DNA of 56,547 bases from Intoshia linei. Its lineage: Eukaryota > Orthonectida > Rhopaluridae. Of the stretch, positions 55,687-56,547 are shown in pieces (the stretch's first letter is position 1; every line of letters begins with the position of its first letter). Under the pieces are notes generated by a model. It saw only the letters and a list, made by a program, of their open reading frames with translations, was not told the origin of the DNA and made no database searches. Where the stretch lies: NCBI GenBank assembly GCA_001642005.1, contig LWCA01000085.1:1-56547 (forward strand), in the 5' to 3' direction. The position numbers and the translations under genes were made by a program.

Positions 55687-56547
55687 CTAGGAAAAGATTA
55701 AAAATATAATATCTAAATCAGGGGTGCATAATAGGGTGTCACATCAAATATTTTTTTAAGATATTCAAAAACATATTCAGTACATTAGGTGTAATTTAAA
55801 AAAAAATAAAAAGGTCTACCAGGGTAAAATAAGTATTATTCTTTCTTTTTAATCCTCTATTTTTATGAGGTTATCTATTAAATCAGATGATTAATTTTGA
55901 AAATGGCTCATTAACGAATGTGCGTTTATCAATTAAGTAATTAACAAAAATTAGCTAAATGTAAGTTTATTTTCAAGTTTTTTTTACAAAAACTCAAATT
56001 CCTGCTTTGTCTGTGGAAAAAAATTAAAAATGTTTGTATAATTTAATAAAACGAACTGAGCTGTATCATCTACAATTGACGTTGTAGTGATATATCGCTA
56101 TCATAGTAATCGAGATTCGAATATATACTTTTGATATAACTCATTTGTGATGTCTAACTAGCAACGTGGCTATAGTCATATAATTGTATAATAATAAATA
56201 AAATAAACAACCAAAAAAATAAATTCTCGTTGAAAATCTAAATTAAAAATCCTATTATCGTTATTATCAATCCTTCAAAGGAGTAGTTCCCGAACTTGTT
56301 TTAGGTGGAACCATCATATCACATTACTTTTTACATTAAAGTGAATTGTTCCATCGTAATTTTTTTTTGTTAAAAATTTTATACAAAATATTTTGAAAAT
56401 GAAAATTAAAAATTCCGAAAAAATGAATTATATTAATTTTCACCCATATTTCTTTATTGGAAATGTGTAGACGTTCACTGCACATTTTTTCAAATTGCAA
56501 AGATGTCAACCAAGTAAGCAATTTTGTGAAATTGGTTTTTGTCATTG
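55687..56547. other. Region right of the HCCS exon (probably its intron)
   Basis: AT-rich, no exon visible on the minus strand. Right end carries a GTAGTTCCCGAACTTGTTTT hAT-like piece (56283) and the 5' block of the composite element (56430-56500). Confidence 0.5.
56430..56500 (+). repeat. 5' fragment of the composite element
   Basis: TTTCTTTATTGGAAATGTGT followed by AGACGTTCACTGCACATTTT; same block as 38575-38640. Confidence 0.7.

Noticed and set aside
1-56547. A prokaryotic or defence-type gene system
   Set aside because: No operons, Shine-Dalgarno spacing or phage genes; spliced animal genes throughout.

Overview
The window is AT-rich nuclear DNA from an animal. Protein-coding genes are cut into many short exons by GT-AG introns, often 36-70 nt. 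The gene content includes metazoan-type families: a Src tyrosine kinase with SH3-SH2-kinase order, a MAST kinase with a PDZ domain, tropomodulin, and an NRF-6-type acyltransferase. I count about 14 genes in 56.5 kb. That density and the small introns suggest a compact invertebrate genome. An orthonectid-like parasite is one possibility, but I cannot prove the species. Exon models below were made by eye: splice sites were chosen so that phases match across every junction and the product fits its family.

Layout. 1-1430 (+): 3' part of an hnRNP A/B gene whose tail is coded by five tandem 123-nt exons in a 192-bp repeat. 3467-5299 (+): coiled-coil gene. 5315-12368 (-): NRF-6-like multipass acyltransferase, convergent with the coiled-coil gene, stops 15 bp apart. 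13131-20249 (-): tropomodulin, nine exons. 21556-22857 (+): intronless OST48/DDOST. 22858-25644: repeats, a decayed Gly-Gly-repeat coding region, two weak exon candidates and a perfect palindrome. 25645-28106 (-): Rab GDI, 11 exons. 29421-33760 (+): unassigned single-pass glycoprotein, six exons. 36284-40590 (+): MAST kinase, five exons, convergent with Src (40713-43921, -). 44144-46485 (-): ABHD12-type lipase, eight exons. 47367-47673 (-): weak small gene. 47972-48658 (+): Rho GTPase. 50289-55405 (+): 19-exon coiled-coil gene. 55476-55686 (-): last exon of holocytochrome c synthase.

The spaces between genes, and many introns, are filled with mobile DNA. A dispersed element built of degenerate ~95-140 bp monomers occurs at 13 or so places on both strands. 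There are hAT-type MITEs (two of exactly 204 bp with 8-bp target duplications), pogo-type elements (CAGT ends, TA target), a TTAACGGAAT-ended MITE in two introns, and a mariner relic that still codes the transposase C-terminus.

The genes are ordinary cell-biology genes (N-glycosylation, Rab recycling, actin capping, signalling, lysophospholipid hydrolysis, mitochondrial heme attachment) with no evident operon logic; four neighbouring pairs are convergent with short gaps. The most unusual items are the tandem-exon array in the hnRNP gene and the internally repetitive dispersed element.
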